A stretch of 64,000 nt of DNA. Source: Isoetes taiwanensis (lineage: Eukaryota; Streptophyta; Lycopodiopsida; Isoetales; Isoetaceae). The position numbers were made by a program, and so were the translations under genes. The stretch covers positions 1 to 64,000 of the forward strand of contig JAJEKV010000141.1 of NCBI GenBank assembly GCA_021234155.1. The letters are read 5' to 3'. Below the pieces are notes generated by a model. That model was given only the letters and a program-made list of their open reading frames with translations. It ran no database searches and was not told the origin of the DNA. Shown in pieces: positions 1 to 11,294 of the stretch (positions are counted from its first letter, which is position 1; each line of letters begins with the position of its first letter).

Positions 1-253
1 CATATCAATTCTCGGTTCAATGTAGAGGGAGCAAACTATATGGACTGGAAAGTTATTAGGGCAACTAGCTAGGAGGAACGTGAAGAACAATAGCCAGCAA
101 CACAAAGTAAAAGGGATGGAAAGAGAGAATAAAAGTGACATTATGCAAGATAGAAAAGCCTAGGAAAACTGAATGAAATGGAGCAAATGATTAGGCATGG
201 AGAGCAAAACCGGAACAAGAAGATCAAATAGAAACAAACAAAATGAGCAAAGC

Positions 254-1006
254 TCATTTTAGATGTGTGTGACCTAGCCGCAATTTCTTGATTGAGGGGG
301 CTGTGTCAATATTTATTTCACCACCAACTTTCAAGTTGTCCAATGCAAATAAGTTTCCAATTCTTATGGCTAAGAACTTCAATATATTTCCCATATAGAT
401 TTTACATTCAGTTTTCTCAAAATAAACTTTGTAGGCTAAGTCCACTAACTGACTAACTTGTATCAGATTTCTCACAATTGAGGGCACACATAAAACATTT
501 TTAAGTTCTATTGGTTCTCCATTTAGATCAATTCCAGCTACATCCACCTTTTGTAAATTGCCATCTCCCATTTGTACATAGCTGGATCCCTTGTTTATTT
601 TTTCTTTTAGCTTACTTGGATTCTTGATCACTAATCTTTTAGCTCCTGAATCTAGAACAAGTAAATCATCTTTAGGATCCGACTCATTTGTGGTTAATGC
701 TTTGAAAATATTAGGGTTCTTACTTACCTCAATATTTTCATCTACCCCCTTCTCATTATTATTGTTCACAGCAACATTTCTTCTCCTGCCCCTTCCCCTC
801 ATGTTTTGACCTCTTCCCTTTCCATACTCTGCTCTTAAACCATCATTATGCCCTCTCCCTCTTCCTTTTGCAAAGTCCTTGGGACTTGAACAATTAGTTG
901 CCAAATGGCCAAACCCACTACAATTGAAGCATTTGTTACCTCGGGCATTGGTGGCTTTTGGACAGTTATTTTTTAAGTGACTATAGTTGTTGCAAATGAA
1001 ATATAG
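254..1006 (-). pseudogene. Ty1/copia zinc knuckle, protease and pre-integrase segment (broken)
   Basis: This is the pol-proximal half of a copia polyprotein, which would supply nucleic-acid binding by gag and the aspartic protease that cuts the polyprotein. Just downstream of an in-frame TGA at 1007-1009 there are two CCHC knuckles. In the first, the leading Cys has become Tyr (YFIC..H..C). The second, CFNCSGFGHLATNC, is intact. An Arg/Gly-rich stretch follows, then the protease active-site motif LLVLDSGAKRLV and the segment VLCVPSIVRNLIQVSQL typical of copia. The frame ends near KLRLGHTHLK, which matches the gag_pre-integrase (LWHxRLGH) motif. Integrase, RT and RNase H are absent, so the element is truncated here. 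The frame is the same as that of the gag piece at 1007-1201. Confidence 0.85.
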
Positions 1007-1737
1007 TCACAGTTTACTCTTAGCTTTTCCTTTTCCTTTTCCAACAAATAAGATTTCAGCATAATCCTCCTGATCATTAATAATATGCTTTTGTTCTAAC
1101 TCAGGTTTGACCATTAATTCTGCATCTTCTCTATTCTTGACTACATTTCTTACTAGAGTGGATAATTGATCAAAATTTGAGAAAGCACGAGCTATAGACA
1201 TTACCTAATGGTCCTTGGTAATGACTACCCCAGCAGCCTCCAAATCTGCCACAATGTTATCAAACCTTTGGAAAAACTCAGTGAAATTGTCTTTTTCCTG
1301 AAATTTCATATCGTTCTCTGTCTAGCACATCCAGTTGAGAAGATGTTTTGCTTTCATACGTTTGAATCAAATATTTCTAAATAGCCCTCATGCTTATACC
1401 GCTGACTTTAAGCAATATGCTAGACCCCAGCTTCACTGTTATAATGCTCTTAGCTTCAATAAGTTTACCTGTGAGATTTACATCACAACTAGTAATTTTA
1501 GTAGAGGTAGATGTACCTTTTGTGCTTGAACTCTCTGCTGCGATGATAACTGCCTCATTTTTATTGCTTGTCTCACTGACCTGCTCAACTTCGTCTGCAT
1601 CTTCTCTCACATAAGTCCACAGACCTTCAACCTCCAACACTTCTTTGATTTTTTCTTTCCACACCTGGAAACCTCCAGTGCTATTAAACACTTCCACAAC
1701 ATTTAAAAGAGATGCACCGAGTCTAATTGACATGGAT
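1007..1737 (-). pseudogene. Ty1/copia gag (UBN2-like), frameshifted with an internal stop
   Basis: This is a gag capsid-type region of a copia element. The N-terminal part contains FQVWKEKIKEVLEVEGLWTY, the usual 'W..K....L....LW.YV' gag signature. The middle part reads MKFQEKDNFTEFFQRFDNI followed by ADLEAAGV, again typical of UBN2 gag. An in-frame TAG lies at 1205-1207 and a frameshift lies between about 1340 and 1377, so no intact gag can be made. The C-terminus is Lys/Gly-rich (GKGKGKAKSKL) and leads straight into the zinc-knuckle region downstream. The initiator-tRNA primer site sits immediately upstream, as expected in a copia element. Confidence 0.8.
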
Positions 1738-1749
1738 GCTCTGATACCA
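1738..1749 (-). other. Primer-binding site (initiator Met tRNA) of the copia element
   Basis: On the minus strand the sequence reads TGGTATCAGAGC, complementary to the 3' end of plant initiator Met tRNA, the usual primer for plant copia elements. It lies directly upstream of gag. A TG dinucleotide at 1752-1753 (plus-strand reading) marks the likely inner edge of the 5' LTR, which would extend to higher coordinates. I could not place the outer LTR edge or find a second LTR, so the LTR length is unknown. Confidence 0.8.
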
Positions 1750-1751
1750 AA

Positions 1752-4500
1752 TGAAAAAAATAAATAGTTGGTGTGCAACTAGATAGAACTCCTTGTGTAT
1801 ATTGCAACTCGTTCTAGAACTATGCTAGAATATCACATTAAACAATCAATAGCAATGCATCGATATAATGAAGTTGGACAATAACCCCAACCATAGGATA
1901 GGCAATATTCAAATGGTATAACTTAAATCACTGTTCACAAGTTTTATCTCGAAAGCTCGAGCTTGTTCATGCAAGAACAGCTTCAATCTTCTATCATCAT
2001 TTGCCATATTTGAAATAACAAATGGCTCCAACTTATTGCACCGAGATCACAAGTCCCCTATTTTTTGTGTCTCATTTGAACGCAACAATTCTTAATATGT
2101 CAATACCGTTATACCCTTATCAGGGTAGACATTAAGTCATGTATCAAATGTTCTCTTCTACATAACAAGGTTGTGTATGTCGTTTCTCAAAGTAGATTAA
2201 CTGCTTAGATAATATTCCAGAATAAATCTTCAGTTGATCTATATACTGAATTAGCATGGACTTCATTCACCTTTCTTGTAAACACATTGGCATTTATTGA
2301 TCAAGATAGAGATCTCGTTCTTGATGCAGAACATTACATGAACATGTTCAGGAATTGCATGGAAGATTCAAAAACTCTTTCTGTTCTAAGCCATACCAGT
2401 AAAATAATCAATTCATAAGCTCAAATTTATTAAGCTACGTACACATATTTGGGTTAAAAAATGCCAGAGCTATTGAAAGAACACAAGGGATTTTCCATTC
2501 ATGTTTACAATTGATTAAGAAGAAGTTTTAAGATCGTCAAAGCTAGCCCTGAAATGAAAATGAAGTTTTGTTGAAATTTTAAACAACGGCATAGCATTTT
2601 TTTTTTGGTATAGAAAATTTAGTGGCCCAAGAAAAACAACTATTGCATATATAAAGCAATCGACTATCCATTTGGCAAGTATTTGCAAGTATCTAAAATA
2701 GTTTTAGGAGTCATAGGAATTTTGCCTTCTCAAAGAATGTCATACCAGATTTCTGAAAGCATGACCATATTTTAAAGAGAGAAATCTGTATTTTCCACAA
2801 TTTTTTTTCAAAAATAAGCGGATATTTGCCTTTTCAAAATGATCAAACCCGATTATTAGAGATATTTCCGGATTTTAGAAGAGGAAGCCCCCTAATTTCG
2901 AACCATGGTAGTTAACATTCATTTGGCATGCAGTTACTTCAAACTTTGCATTTGGTTAATATTCTTGTATGTATTATTATGCCATCCATAGTTTAAGTCC
3001 TGGTATTAATCAATATGCTTTACACCATCTAGTTTTATAATGTTTAACCCATCTCCAGAGCTACTCTAGATATGTCCATCATGTGCATATGGGAGATCTT
3101 TTCTAAGAAACCTATCAAAATACACATTCAAAAGCACAAAAGCTGCATAACCACCACCCAATAGTTAAAAAAAACAGATTCCATCAGGGTCTAATCAACA
3201 AGACAGTCTCACTTTTAACCCACCTGTGCAATCAACAGGGCCAGTTCCAATTTGGTAATGCAACCAATGATTTTAAAAAAGAAAAAACTTCAAATGAGAT
3301 GCGGGAAAGGATAGATGTGATGAAACAGAGCAGGTACATGGCTGCAATAAGAAAAGCCAAAACTTGTTGGTTATAAGGGAAGTGGAAGGTACTTGCTGGT
3401 TGCAGGGGATCCATAATCCAATGATGATAGATACAAAGAAGGAGCCATGATGCTTAGCAGGTACACAGATGGATCGATGAATGTGCCCTCATAAAACATG
3501 GCCAAAAACATATCCAGAAAGGAGGCCACATGGCTGGTGTCTCTCAACTGCCCACACTACCACAGTCCTTGGAGCTGAGAAGCATGAAAAAGAATGGAAT
3601 TTTCGGACCCCCATATAAGCCAAAAACCTCGATCTATGGTGAAGCTTTCTTTTTACTCCCCCTCCACCATTTTTTCCTTATCTCTTTTCCTTTCTTTTTA
3701 TTTTTTTTCTCATCCCTGGCTCGCCTTTTCATGTATATTAGCTCAGTCTTCGATATCAGAGCTTGATTTGGACCAACTGCATAGAGCCCATCATAAACCT
3801 CCATTAAATTATCGAAAAGACTCGTCGTCTGATGAGATGTTTCCTGACCCTTTCCCTGGCGATCCAATCTAATTTGCATCAATTCATTTTTCAGAATCTG
3901 TACAGTAAGTGGTTCTAAGAATCTGAGACATTTCTGGCACTCTGTTGATGTGATTCATTGTTATTGAACGTCTAATATGCTCTGAGCCAGCCTATACATA
4001 TGATTAAATGTCTTGCCAACTCCTAAAATGCTCAAATATTTCTACGTTCTGCTATGCCTACTAATATACCACTCAATTATCAAAGTGACAATCTGTTGCT
4101 ATGATTCCATGTTCTGCTAAGGCTTTTTGATCCTTACAATCCCTCTGAGAACACTCTGTCAATATGATACAATGTTTATCTAAGCATAGAGTTCACACCT
4201 TTTGACCCTTTGAGATGTCTGAGGAAAAAAGTCTCTGTTATCCAGTACACGCACAGACTTGAATCATTAAGATTTTGGTTCTACTACTTAACTCTAGTAA
4301 CGTAGCTGCAATACTTGATGATCCGGACCAAGAATGAGAGAATACTAGGAATAAAAAACTAGGCACTACATTAGTGACACGCCCTTATGATGAAGGCACA
4401 GTACTTTGATATTTTCCAAGAACCCAAAAGCACGATTTTGAAGCACATACGGCACAGTTAACAAAGAGCGTGATTGCTGCGATACGATATATCCCATCAT
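1752..4500. other. Anonymous AT-rich region; first part probably copia LTR
   Basis: I see no convincing coding sequence. The stretch next to 1752 should be the 5' LTR of the minus-strand copia element, but its far edge is not recognisable. The open frames between 3.2 and 3.9 kb are short, overlap each other on opposite strands and have no known motif. Confidence 0.4.
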
Positions 4501-4555
4501 TGCGCCATTTTCCTTCAATGTCTGTGCAGATGGACAAGCTTTAAACCCTGCTTTA

Positions 4556-4970
4556 AATCCTAAACCCTAGAACAGGGTAGGTTGAGACAGAAAAGAAATC
4601 TTTATATATGTGCAGTTATACGAGACGGCGAATCGGCAGCAAATATTAAAGCTCTAATTCTACCCTCCCAGAACGCTTTTAATTAAGCTATGATTTGACA
4701 CCGCAGGCTATTTTACAGGCTTGGATCGATAATATCTGCTTACTCTTGGGGACAAAATGTGGCTTACCTGGGATTACTATAAAGGTGTACAGATTATATT
4801 ACTGTTTTGAGTTGCAGCGCCTGCAGCCTGGTGCAGATTTCGAAGCTGGGCGCCTGCCGCCGGAGAGACATTCTCTCAAACAAACATTCTTCGAGGACAA
4901 AACTTGTCTGTCTGGATTGCCCACGTGGAGGTTCTTCAGTCGATCCGGCAGCAGTTTAGAACAACCCTAA
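4556..4970 (+). promoter_or_regulatory. Telo-box plus TATA-like motif ahead of a short open frame
   Basis: The motif TAAACCCTAG at 4561-4570 is a plant telo-box. It is followed 31 bp later by TTTATATATG (4601-4610), a TATA-like element. An open frame of 91 codons starts at 4695 but resembles no family I recognise. The arrangement is compatible with a promoter, yet both motifs are short and could occur by chance. Confidence 0.2.
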
Positions 4971-5097
4971 ATTCAATTCCACGACCGTTATAATTTGAGG
5001 GTCTAGAATGTAGTTTTGGAGCACGAGTCAGAAGATTCGGGTAATATTCATTTATGCTGTCCTAAGGTTGGGTTGGGATTTCTCCCCAGGCGTTCCG

Positions 5098-5163
5098 ATC
5101 CCTCGTTAATTTAGGTTTTGCAGCTTGTCTATCCCTCGTTAATTTAGGTTTTGCAGCTTGTCT
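5098..5163. repeat. Perfect tandem duplication, 2 x 33 bp
   Basis: The 33-bp unit beginning ATCCCTCGTTAATTTAGG and ending GCAGCTTGTCT occurs twice without any mismatch (5098-5130, 5131-5163). Perfect identity implies a recent slippage or duplication event. There is no coding frame across it. Confidence 0.95.
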
Positions 5164-6450
5164 TATTCCTTATTCGACTGCCAAAACCCAAGTGCAATCA
5201 GATCGACTACTCTTGCAGCACGCCCGAACACCTCTAATGCATGCAATCTTCTTCACATGATTCTCACATTGTCATCTCATCTTCATCCTCCTCCTCAATT
5301 CAATTCAATTCATAATCCAATCCAAGTAAAAGGATAAATATGGAAAACTTACTGAATCAGATGCACTCTAAGGAAATTAGTGTCACAAGGAGCACACTTA
5401 TAACAATCCCACTACATGAAACAAGGCAATTCATGCATCAAGAGGAACCGTCATTTACATGTTTGGAGACAATGGCCCAACAAAGCCATCCCACTGGAGG
5501 AGGGAGAAGGTGGTTTAATGATCTAACTAAGTGGGCAAAAAACATGGGGCTCAAATTGAGTGACATCATGGGGCTCAAATTGTGTGATATCATGGAGAAC
5601 GGAAGGAACAACTGGAAGTAGAAGCAAGAAAACATTGGATGCAGTGCAAAGCGAGAGGAAGACCATCATATACATTGACAAATCCAACCTAGAGAGTTTG
5701 GACAACAATCAATATACTGCTAAGAAAGACAATAGAAAAATTCGCTACTCCAAGCCATGCTTTGGAAACAATTTGCACCTCCTACTTGAGGCATATTCAT
5801 TCAAATCACAAGTTTTAGCTACTTTTTATAGCTGGCTTGGATATTGTACAAATTATATGTTCCTAATCTCAAGCCTATATGGTCTCAAGTAGACAAAAAC
5901 CAAGATAGACCATTGGTCTAGTCATTATCTCCCAGAGGCGACTACTCAACAATCCTTAGGATATATTCATTCATTATTTTCCTAACACAGCTTAGCTTAT
6001 AGCCTGATGATTTTTAATCCACTTGTCAAACTTAAGCCTAGTTTATGACAATGTATATTAGATTAACAAGGACCCCCTTGCAGTATCCAAACTGCCATGT
6101 TCATTCTAAAATAAATATTGAACAAGTTGTTTTACCCAACCACCTCACCATGGTAAAATAAAATCATGGTATTGCAACCTAATTGATGAATAGAGTTGTC
6201 CTAGGCACTTATTCACAACATATGTTAGCCACAGTCCATTGTTCCTAGCACTAGTGGACAATTTGTAGAGGCATATCCATACTCTATAACAACAAAACAC
6301 CCCAGGTAGTTTGCCCTTTCGACCTTATTAGAAGTCGTTACATCCTTCTAGAGGAATGAAATCCTTGTATGCCACAAGGCAGATAAAACAATCATGGTTG
6401 TTAATCTTCTATCCACATTTCAAGTCATGCATAAAATGCACCTTCATTCC
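5164..6450. other. Spacer without recognisable genes
   Basis: Short frames at 5340-5621 and 5560-5892 overlap in different phases and have no recognisable motif. The sequence at 5545-5590 contains a small direct repeat of ATGGGGCTCAAATTG. I see no RNA gene or transposon signature. Confidence 0.5.
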
Positions 6451-6670
6451 CAAACCATGCTTATGGAATTCACCTCAAAGCCTAATCTATAAGCATTCAT
6501 TCACCATATGGAATATACCTCTATTCCCAACTTGAAATGAACGTTCACCTTCAAGCCTTGCTTGAAGTATATTTTCACCTGAAACCCATTTTGAAGTATG
6601 TGTTAATGCCCAAACCCTGTTTGAGGTGCATTTAACTTACTTTCAAGCCCTGCTTAAAGTAATTCCTGGG
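6450..6670. repeat. Degenerate tandem repeat of about 30-36 bp
   Basis: Variants of a core such as AAGCCTTGCTTGAAGTATAT and AACCCTGTTTGAGGTGCATT recur at roughly 30-36 bp spacing, joined by TTCACCT- or TTAAC-type linkers. At least five diverged units are visible. The ACC(A/C)TGCTT...AAG(T/G) core is itself a weak inverted repeat. This is an old minisatellite-like array with no coding sign. Confidence 0.6.
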
Positions 6671-8735
6671 TCTCACTTGTAATTAAGATCATGCTCATGC
6701 ACTCCTAGGGCATTACTTATGCCACATATAGTCATTTACCCCATCAAATATAGTGGTTTTACCATTCAAGTTATCCACCCTCAATATACACATCTAACCC
6801 TGATTTTCGAAGAGTTTGTTAATCTGGAGGTGTGAATCTCGGAAGGTGCTCACGAAGATGCTAGGTGGGGTTTCTTCAATACCCGCAAGCAAGGTTTCCA
6901 GATCTTGATCTTGATAGCTTCCCATCTTCCATTCTCTAGCCACCATCTCGCTTTGATCTTTTCAATCATCACTATCATTACCATCCCAAACCTTTTTTCC
7001 TTTGTCCATCCGACATTCCCACAGCTATTCTCTTTTCTCGAGCCTACATTACTCCTCCCACTGACTCTCCTTCCTCCTTGTGAATCATTTTGGTAAGCTC
7101 ATATATACTTCGTATCTCGCCTTTCTGCTAACCCTTCAATATCCATTTAATGGCATATCCAACTACAAATCTAACTATTGCAATCGGACCAGCGGTGGAT
7201 AACAGACTCTTTCGATTTGGAAGCTTACATTGCAAAAGAAGAGAATTCAATAATTCCTCAATCTACTGACTCTGTCTGCGTTGATGGTAAATGGATGAAT
7301 CTTGCTTAGAGAAAAAACTTTGCACCCGCCCAATCAAGGTTTCACTAAAGTTATTAGTTTGGACCTTGAATCCGCTTGGCAAAGTTTTGCAAACCTGGAA
7401 AACAATGCTGGTATAGGATGGGTAGAGCAAGAAGAAGTAAACTTGGATGAAATGGCTAAGCAAATCAAAAATCTAAGCTCCAGCATCTAGATTGCGTCCC
7501 TGCACTAGATAAAATAGCCCTATTTAATGCTTGAATTTTGCTTATAAGAAGTGGCTCCTAACCTGCTGCAGCAGAGAAGCCGAATCATCCATGCTGGCTT
7601 CCAAATCAAATTTCATAAATGGGACTACTTTTTAACAAAGACCCTCCCCACTACTGTTTTTCTCCAAACCCATGACCTCAGCTCAGTCTACTAGAGTGAA
7701 TAATGCTTCCAAAGCTCTTCAACTCAATAGATCAATATATCTCTACATTTTTTCGCACCGACATACCTCCAATTATCTATGCCCAAATTGACCTCTTAAA
7801 ACCTATCCTAAGGAACTGAGCTATTATGATCTATTTGGGACCTTATGCAAAATGTCCCTAAGATGGAGTGGGATTCCTCCTCCTCATGGAAAATGCAAGA
7901 AGATTTTTCATGGCAGTATAAAGTATGCACCAGAAGGAAAGTTCTAGTGCTCTCTTGATCGTAATGGAATCCAGCACAACTAGGTGCCAAAGTCACACCA
8001 AAAGGATCAATCCTCCAAATATCAAAATGGCAACGCCCGTAAAATACAGCAGAGACAAGAAGATAAAGGACGATTAAGAAAAGCTAATTGGGACCTATCA
8101 CAATGCATTGTACAAGCATTAAAGGAAAAAAGGCAAACCAAAGAAGGGATTATCAGGATCAAAGCACGGGAAGATTGAGCAATAAAGAGTCACCCTACAA
8201 AATTTACAAGCCGAATAAGAATGAAAATCAGTGGAAAATGGATGACATAGCAAGAAAAAGCAATAATTTAGATGCAGAGGTCTTCTCTATACAATCCAAG
8301 AACTAGGAACCTCCAAATACAAGAAGAAAACATGGAACTAGAGGACCCTATGGGGGAATGAGAAGAGTTTCATACTAAACTCTTGTACAAAATTCGGCAA
8401 GCTCAACCATGGGAGACAGGAAAGTCCAGTAAGACAATAATGTAGTCACACACTGTGATGCACAATCAAAGTTATCAACATCAAAATTGTCACATGAAAG
8501 AACTAAAGATATATATATGGAGGAATAGAATGGGAAGGGGGCTGGCAAATCTCAGATGAGACCAGTTTATCTACTAACTCAGCCACTAACATAACTCCCC
8601 TTGACCATCTGCTTAACACTAACACAATCTGGCTTCTCTGCAGCAGGATTGTTTGGTTATAGAGGAGAATGGATCTTTGCTACATGATTAATCCACCTAA
8701 AAATTGATAGATATGCTAAAGTAGTTGAGAAATTT
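6671..8735. other. Region upstream of LINE-A; possible decayed ORF1/5' part
   Basis: No domain is recognisable. The stretch sits directly upstream of, and in the same orientation as, the LINE-A ORF1 tail. It contains charged, stop-ridden frames around 7.3-8.3 kb that could be a decayed ORF1. I cannot support a 5' boundary. Confidence 0.3.
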
Positions 8736-9256
8736 GTGTCTAATGCGGTAGATGAATGTATGGAGTCTCATGGTGAGTTGCCTAAGTCCAAAAAAGAACA
8801 AGATGATGCTAAAGATGTGAATGTCCAGGTAAGTGACTCAACCCTGTCTGAATTGTTGACTTTTAATCCTGTTGCTTTCAAAAAGCTAGAAGAACCAGTA
8901 CCACGCATCCCAAAAAACTCCAAATTCTAGACCCCAATAGATCATGATTTAGAAAATGACAACTCAGACCAAGAGGATGAGGTAGATATTCCCAAGGACA
9001 ATGACATCCTTAGCTGGTATCTTAAACAGGACACCAAAAAAGTAGATGAACAGGTAAGGAGGCCAAAACATAGAAAATATCTTACACAAGGACCCCAACC
9101 TTCAGGGATCAACATCCAATACAAGACGGCCAGCTCAGTGCTAAACCTGCCTTGGATCAGGCCCTATGTCTTTCGCAATGAGGATCATATTTTAGAACCT
9201 CAGGGGCATAAAAGACCACATCAAGGGAAGGAGATTTATAGCCTTAGCGAGATCTT
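8736..9256 (+). pseudogene. LINE-A ORF1 C-terminal region (acidic/basic, one stop)
   Basis: A single reading frame runs through this interval with one TAG at 8928-8930. It encodes a charged, low-complexity polypeptide (e.g. LENDNSDQEDEVDIPKDND, then QVRRPKHRKYL). It overlaps the start of the ORF2 endonuclease in another frame, the usual bicistronic LINE layout. The ORF1 role, nucleic-acid binding in the retrotransposition particle, is inferred only from position. No zinc knuckle or RRM is visible in the preserved part. Confidence 0.45.
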
Positions 9257-9519
9257 ATAAGGCTGACCTCATTATGATCCAAGAACATCACCTCCCCCTA
9301 TTTAAAACCTCCTACTTAGGGGACTGGATCCTTTAAGGAGTAGGATCATCCTATATACCTGCACAAGAAATTAAGGGAGGACCTGCAATGATATGGAACC
9401 TCGCTTCTCCTTCTATAGCTCATCAGTTAGATGCTGCTCCATCAAGATCAATGTCTTGGCCAAATCTTAGGAGTTATCAACATATACACCCCTATTAAAT
9501 CTAATGATAGTGCCTCTAT
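9178..9519 (+). pseudogene. LINE-A ORF2, N-terminal half of the APE-type endonuclease
   Basis: ORF2 of a LINE encodes an apurinic-type endonuclease that nicks the target, followed by RT. The frame starts at the ATG at 9178. It contains NLRGIKDHIKGRRFIALARS and then KADLIMIQEHHLPLF, covering the catalytic Asn (N-L-R-G) and Glu (Q-E-H) motifs. GGPAMIWN and, after a frameshift, GVINIYTPIKSND follow. Stops occur at MRIIF* and DWIL*. The domain is cut at 9519 by an LTR retrotransposon and resumes at 12028, where the DFN and LDRF motifs are found. The element is a nested, dead LINE of the same family as LINE-B at 41.8 kb. Confidence 0.85.
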
Positions 9520-10225
9520 TCATACGGAGTCATAGTCCAGGTATCATCATAGCCGGGAGGGTGGTCCACTGGCAAGGGGGTTATGGGGCATGGCAAAATA
9601 TGGCAAAGTTGTGGAACTATGGCAAGTTTGTGATATCTAAGATGGGGTCGAGAACCATTGGTTGGAGAGATATCAAGGGGAATCAATGATCAAGCAAAAG
9701 GGGCGGACTATTTTGCACAAAAAGGCCATAGATAATATCCATATGATAAGTCATATAATCTAATTAAATGCAAGGAGATATTTTGAGAAAAAGGCAACTG
9801 CATGCTAAAAAAGGCTAAAGTCGCAGAGAGATCTATAAATAGAATCGAAACTTCAGTTGGACATATCTCAGCAACCAGAGGTCGGTTTGTAGCGACCGTT
9901 ACCTCTTTGGAACCGTCTTGGAGTCTAGTTTCCGAATTGGGGCGGAATATTCCTAGTTCATCCGTATGAGAGAGTAATGACCGAAAAGGTGACAGGGGGT
10001 CACAAATTACTGCCATAGCGACTTCACAGATCTGCAATTGCTTTTGTGATGTGTGGCTACGTGGAATAGCTAGACTAGCCTGGAGGGCTAATAAGCCAGA
10101 TGTCATAGCTTTTTGTTTGCCATAGCACTTGTATTTTGCCATAACCCTGTGGACCCGGTTGGGTGGTTAAACGTGCTCATCAATGTATTTATCTGATATA
10201 TAATTGGATCTTGATCTTCAAATAA
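9520..10225 (+). repeat. Left LTR of the nested element
   Basis: It aligns along its whole length with 11295-12027. From GTTATGGGGCATGGCAAAA onward differences are sparse by eye. The first bases read TCATACGG where the right copy has TGATACGG, so the terminal TG has been lost by mutation. The right copy carries an extra unit of about 31 bp (a tandem copy of the CATATATCCTAG.TCATCCG segment). Confidence 0.9.
9834..9841 (+). promoter_or_regulatory. TATA box in left LTR
   Basis: TATAAATA within CTATAAATAG is a canonical core promoter motif. It is conserved at the matching place in the right LTR (11604-11611), where transcription of an LTR element would begin some 30 bp downstream. Confidence 0.7.
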
Positions 10226-10806
10226 TAGGCTATGGAAACATCACTGGGATTTGAATTCCTACTTTGGATTTGAATCAAGAAGATGAAACTAGTGGTGGTA
10301 TTATACTCTAAGGCTGCGACACACCAAGAATCTTGCAAGTTTATGCTGTAAGGACAGTTGGGTTGAACTTTGGGGTCAAGTATATGAGTGAATTGGCGAA
10401 TCCTTGGCGAATCCTTGGAGCGTGGCGTCCAAGTAAGGAGGATTTGACGACTACTGCTGCAAGTGAAGCTGGAGCATCAGTAGCAGAGAAAAGAAAAGCT
10501 CAGTGCTTTCGTGGAGAACGCTCGAAGCGTATATGGACCGACTTGTTGAGAACGAGTTCGGATTATTGGGGAAATTCCTATGATCCTTTGAGGGATTATG
10601 GAATAAAAAAAATAAAAGCATCTTGCTTGGGATTGCGGAGTCAGATCGTGGTGATCTGAGAGGCCGATTGGCCGTGGTATAAATATTTGACTTGAGAAGT
10701 CATCTATATTAACACTTGACCTTATTTGCAGGTTTGCTTAGTGTTAAGCATTGGGGAGGAACTTTACAGACAAGCTGTCAAGAAAAGGATATGGATGCAA
10801 AATTTG

Positions 10807-11273
10807 GATGCGGAATCTCAAATTGTTTCCTATGGGACAGACTTATGGGTAAAGTTTGTAAGTTGATTTTCTTTATGCGGAATAGAGAATAAGAATTTTA
10901 TTTCTTGTGTGTACCCATGGTGAATTGGTATCGTGAAGATACTGTATCGGGGAGATACAATCAAGTAGTACCGCGGAGGTACGAAAGATAATAATGTACC
11001 GCGGAGGTACAAGGATATATCGTACTGCGGAAGTACGCGGATATCCATAACTGCTTCTAGAGTTTTGTAAAACGTGGAGGTTCCAATGGATCTAAAATAA
11101 TGGAAACGTGGAGGTTCCAATGGGTATAAGGTACTGTGGAAGTACAATAACTTATATAACCATTCTTGGGTTCGCAGGGTCTAGGAACTCCCAGGTGTAC
11201 GTTGAAGCATGGGACAATCGCCTTGAGAAGGGATGGACCAAACTGGAACGTACTTGGACGATCGCGGACGATC
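10807..11273 (+). repeat. Cluster of short hairpins with GYGGA-type loops and covarying stems
   Basis: Perfect 5-bp stems with 5-nt loops occur at 10928-10942 (GTATC/GATAC), 10944-10958 (GTATC/GATAC), 10968-10982 and 10996-11010 (GTACC/GGTAC), and 11022-11036 and 11131-11145 (GTACT/AGTAC). The loops are GCGGA, GTGGA, GGGGA or GTGAA. GATCG-CGGA-CGATC lies at 11260-11273. Weaker members are 10807-10817 (GAT-GCGGA-ATC), 10874-10884 (TAT-GCGGA-ATA) and 11102-11117 (GGAAAC-GTGGA-GGTTCC, one mismatch). The 11022 hairpin extends into a second outer stem (GGATAT/ATATCC). Stem sequences change in matched pairs while the loop stays alike. Confidence 0.85.
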
Positions 11274-11280
11274 TCTTTTT

Positions 11281-11294
11281 GAGAAGGGATGGAC
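11281..11294 (+). other. Polypurine tract of the nested LTR element
   Basis: GAGAAGGGATGGAC abuts the TG that opens the right LTR at 11295. That is the position where plus-strand DNA synthesis of an LTR retrotransposon is primed. A second copy of the same motif is present at 11225-11238. Confidence 0.65.

Noticed and set aside
4555-4575. Interstitial telomere repeat
   Set aside because: Only one or two copies of AAACCCTA are present; this is at most a telo-box.
5340-5892. A small gene made of the overlapping frames here
   Set aside because: The frames are in different phases, lack motifs, and no splice model joins them.
10333-10659. 108-codon frame within the nested LTR element as a gene
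   Set aside because: No motif, a biased composition and no homologue recognised; the element appears non-coding.
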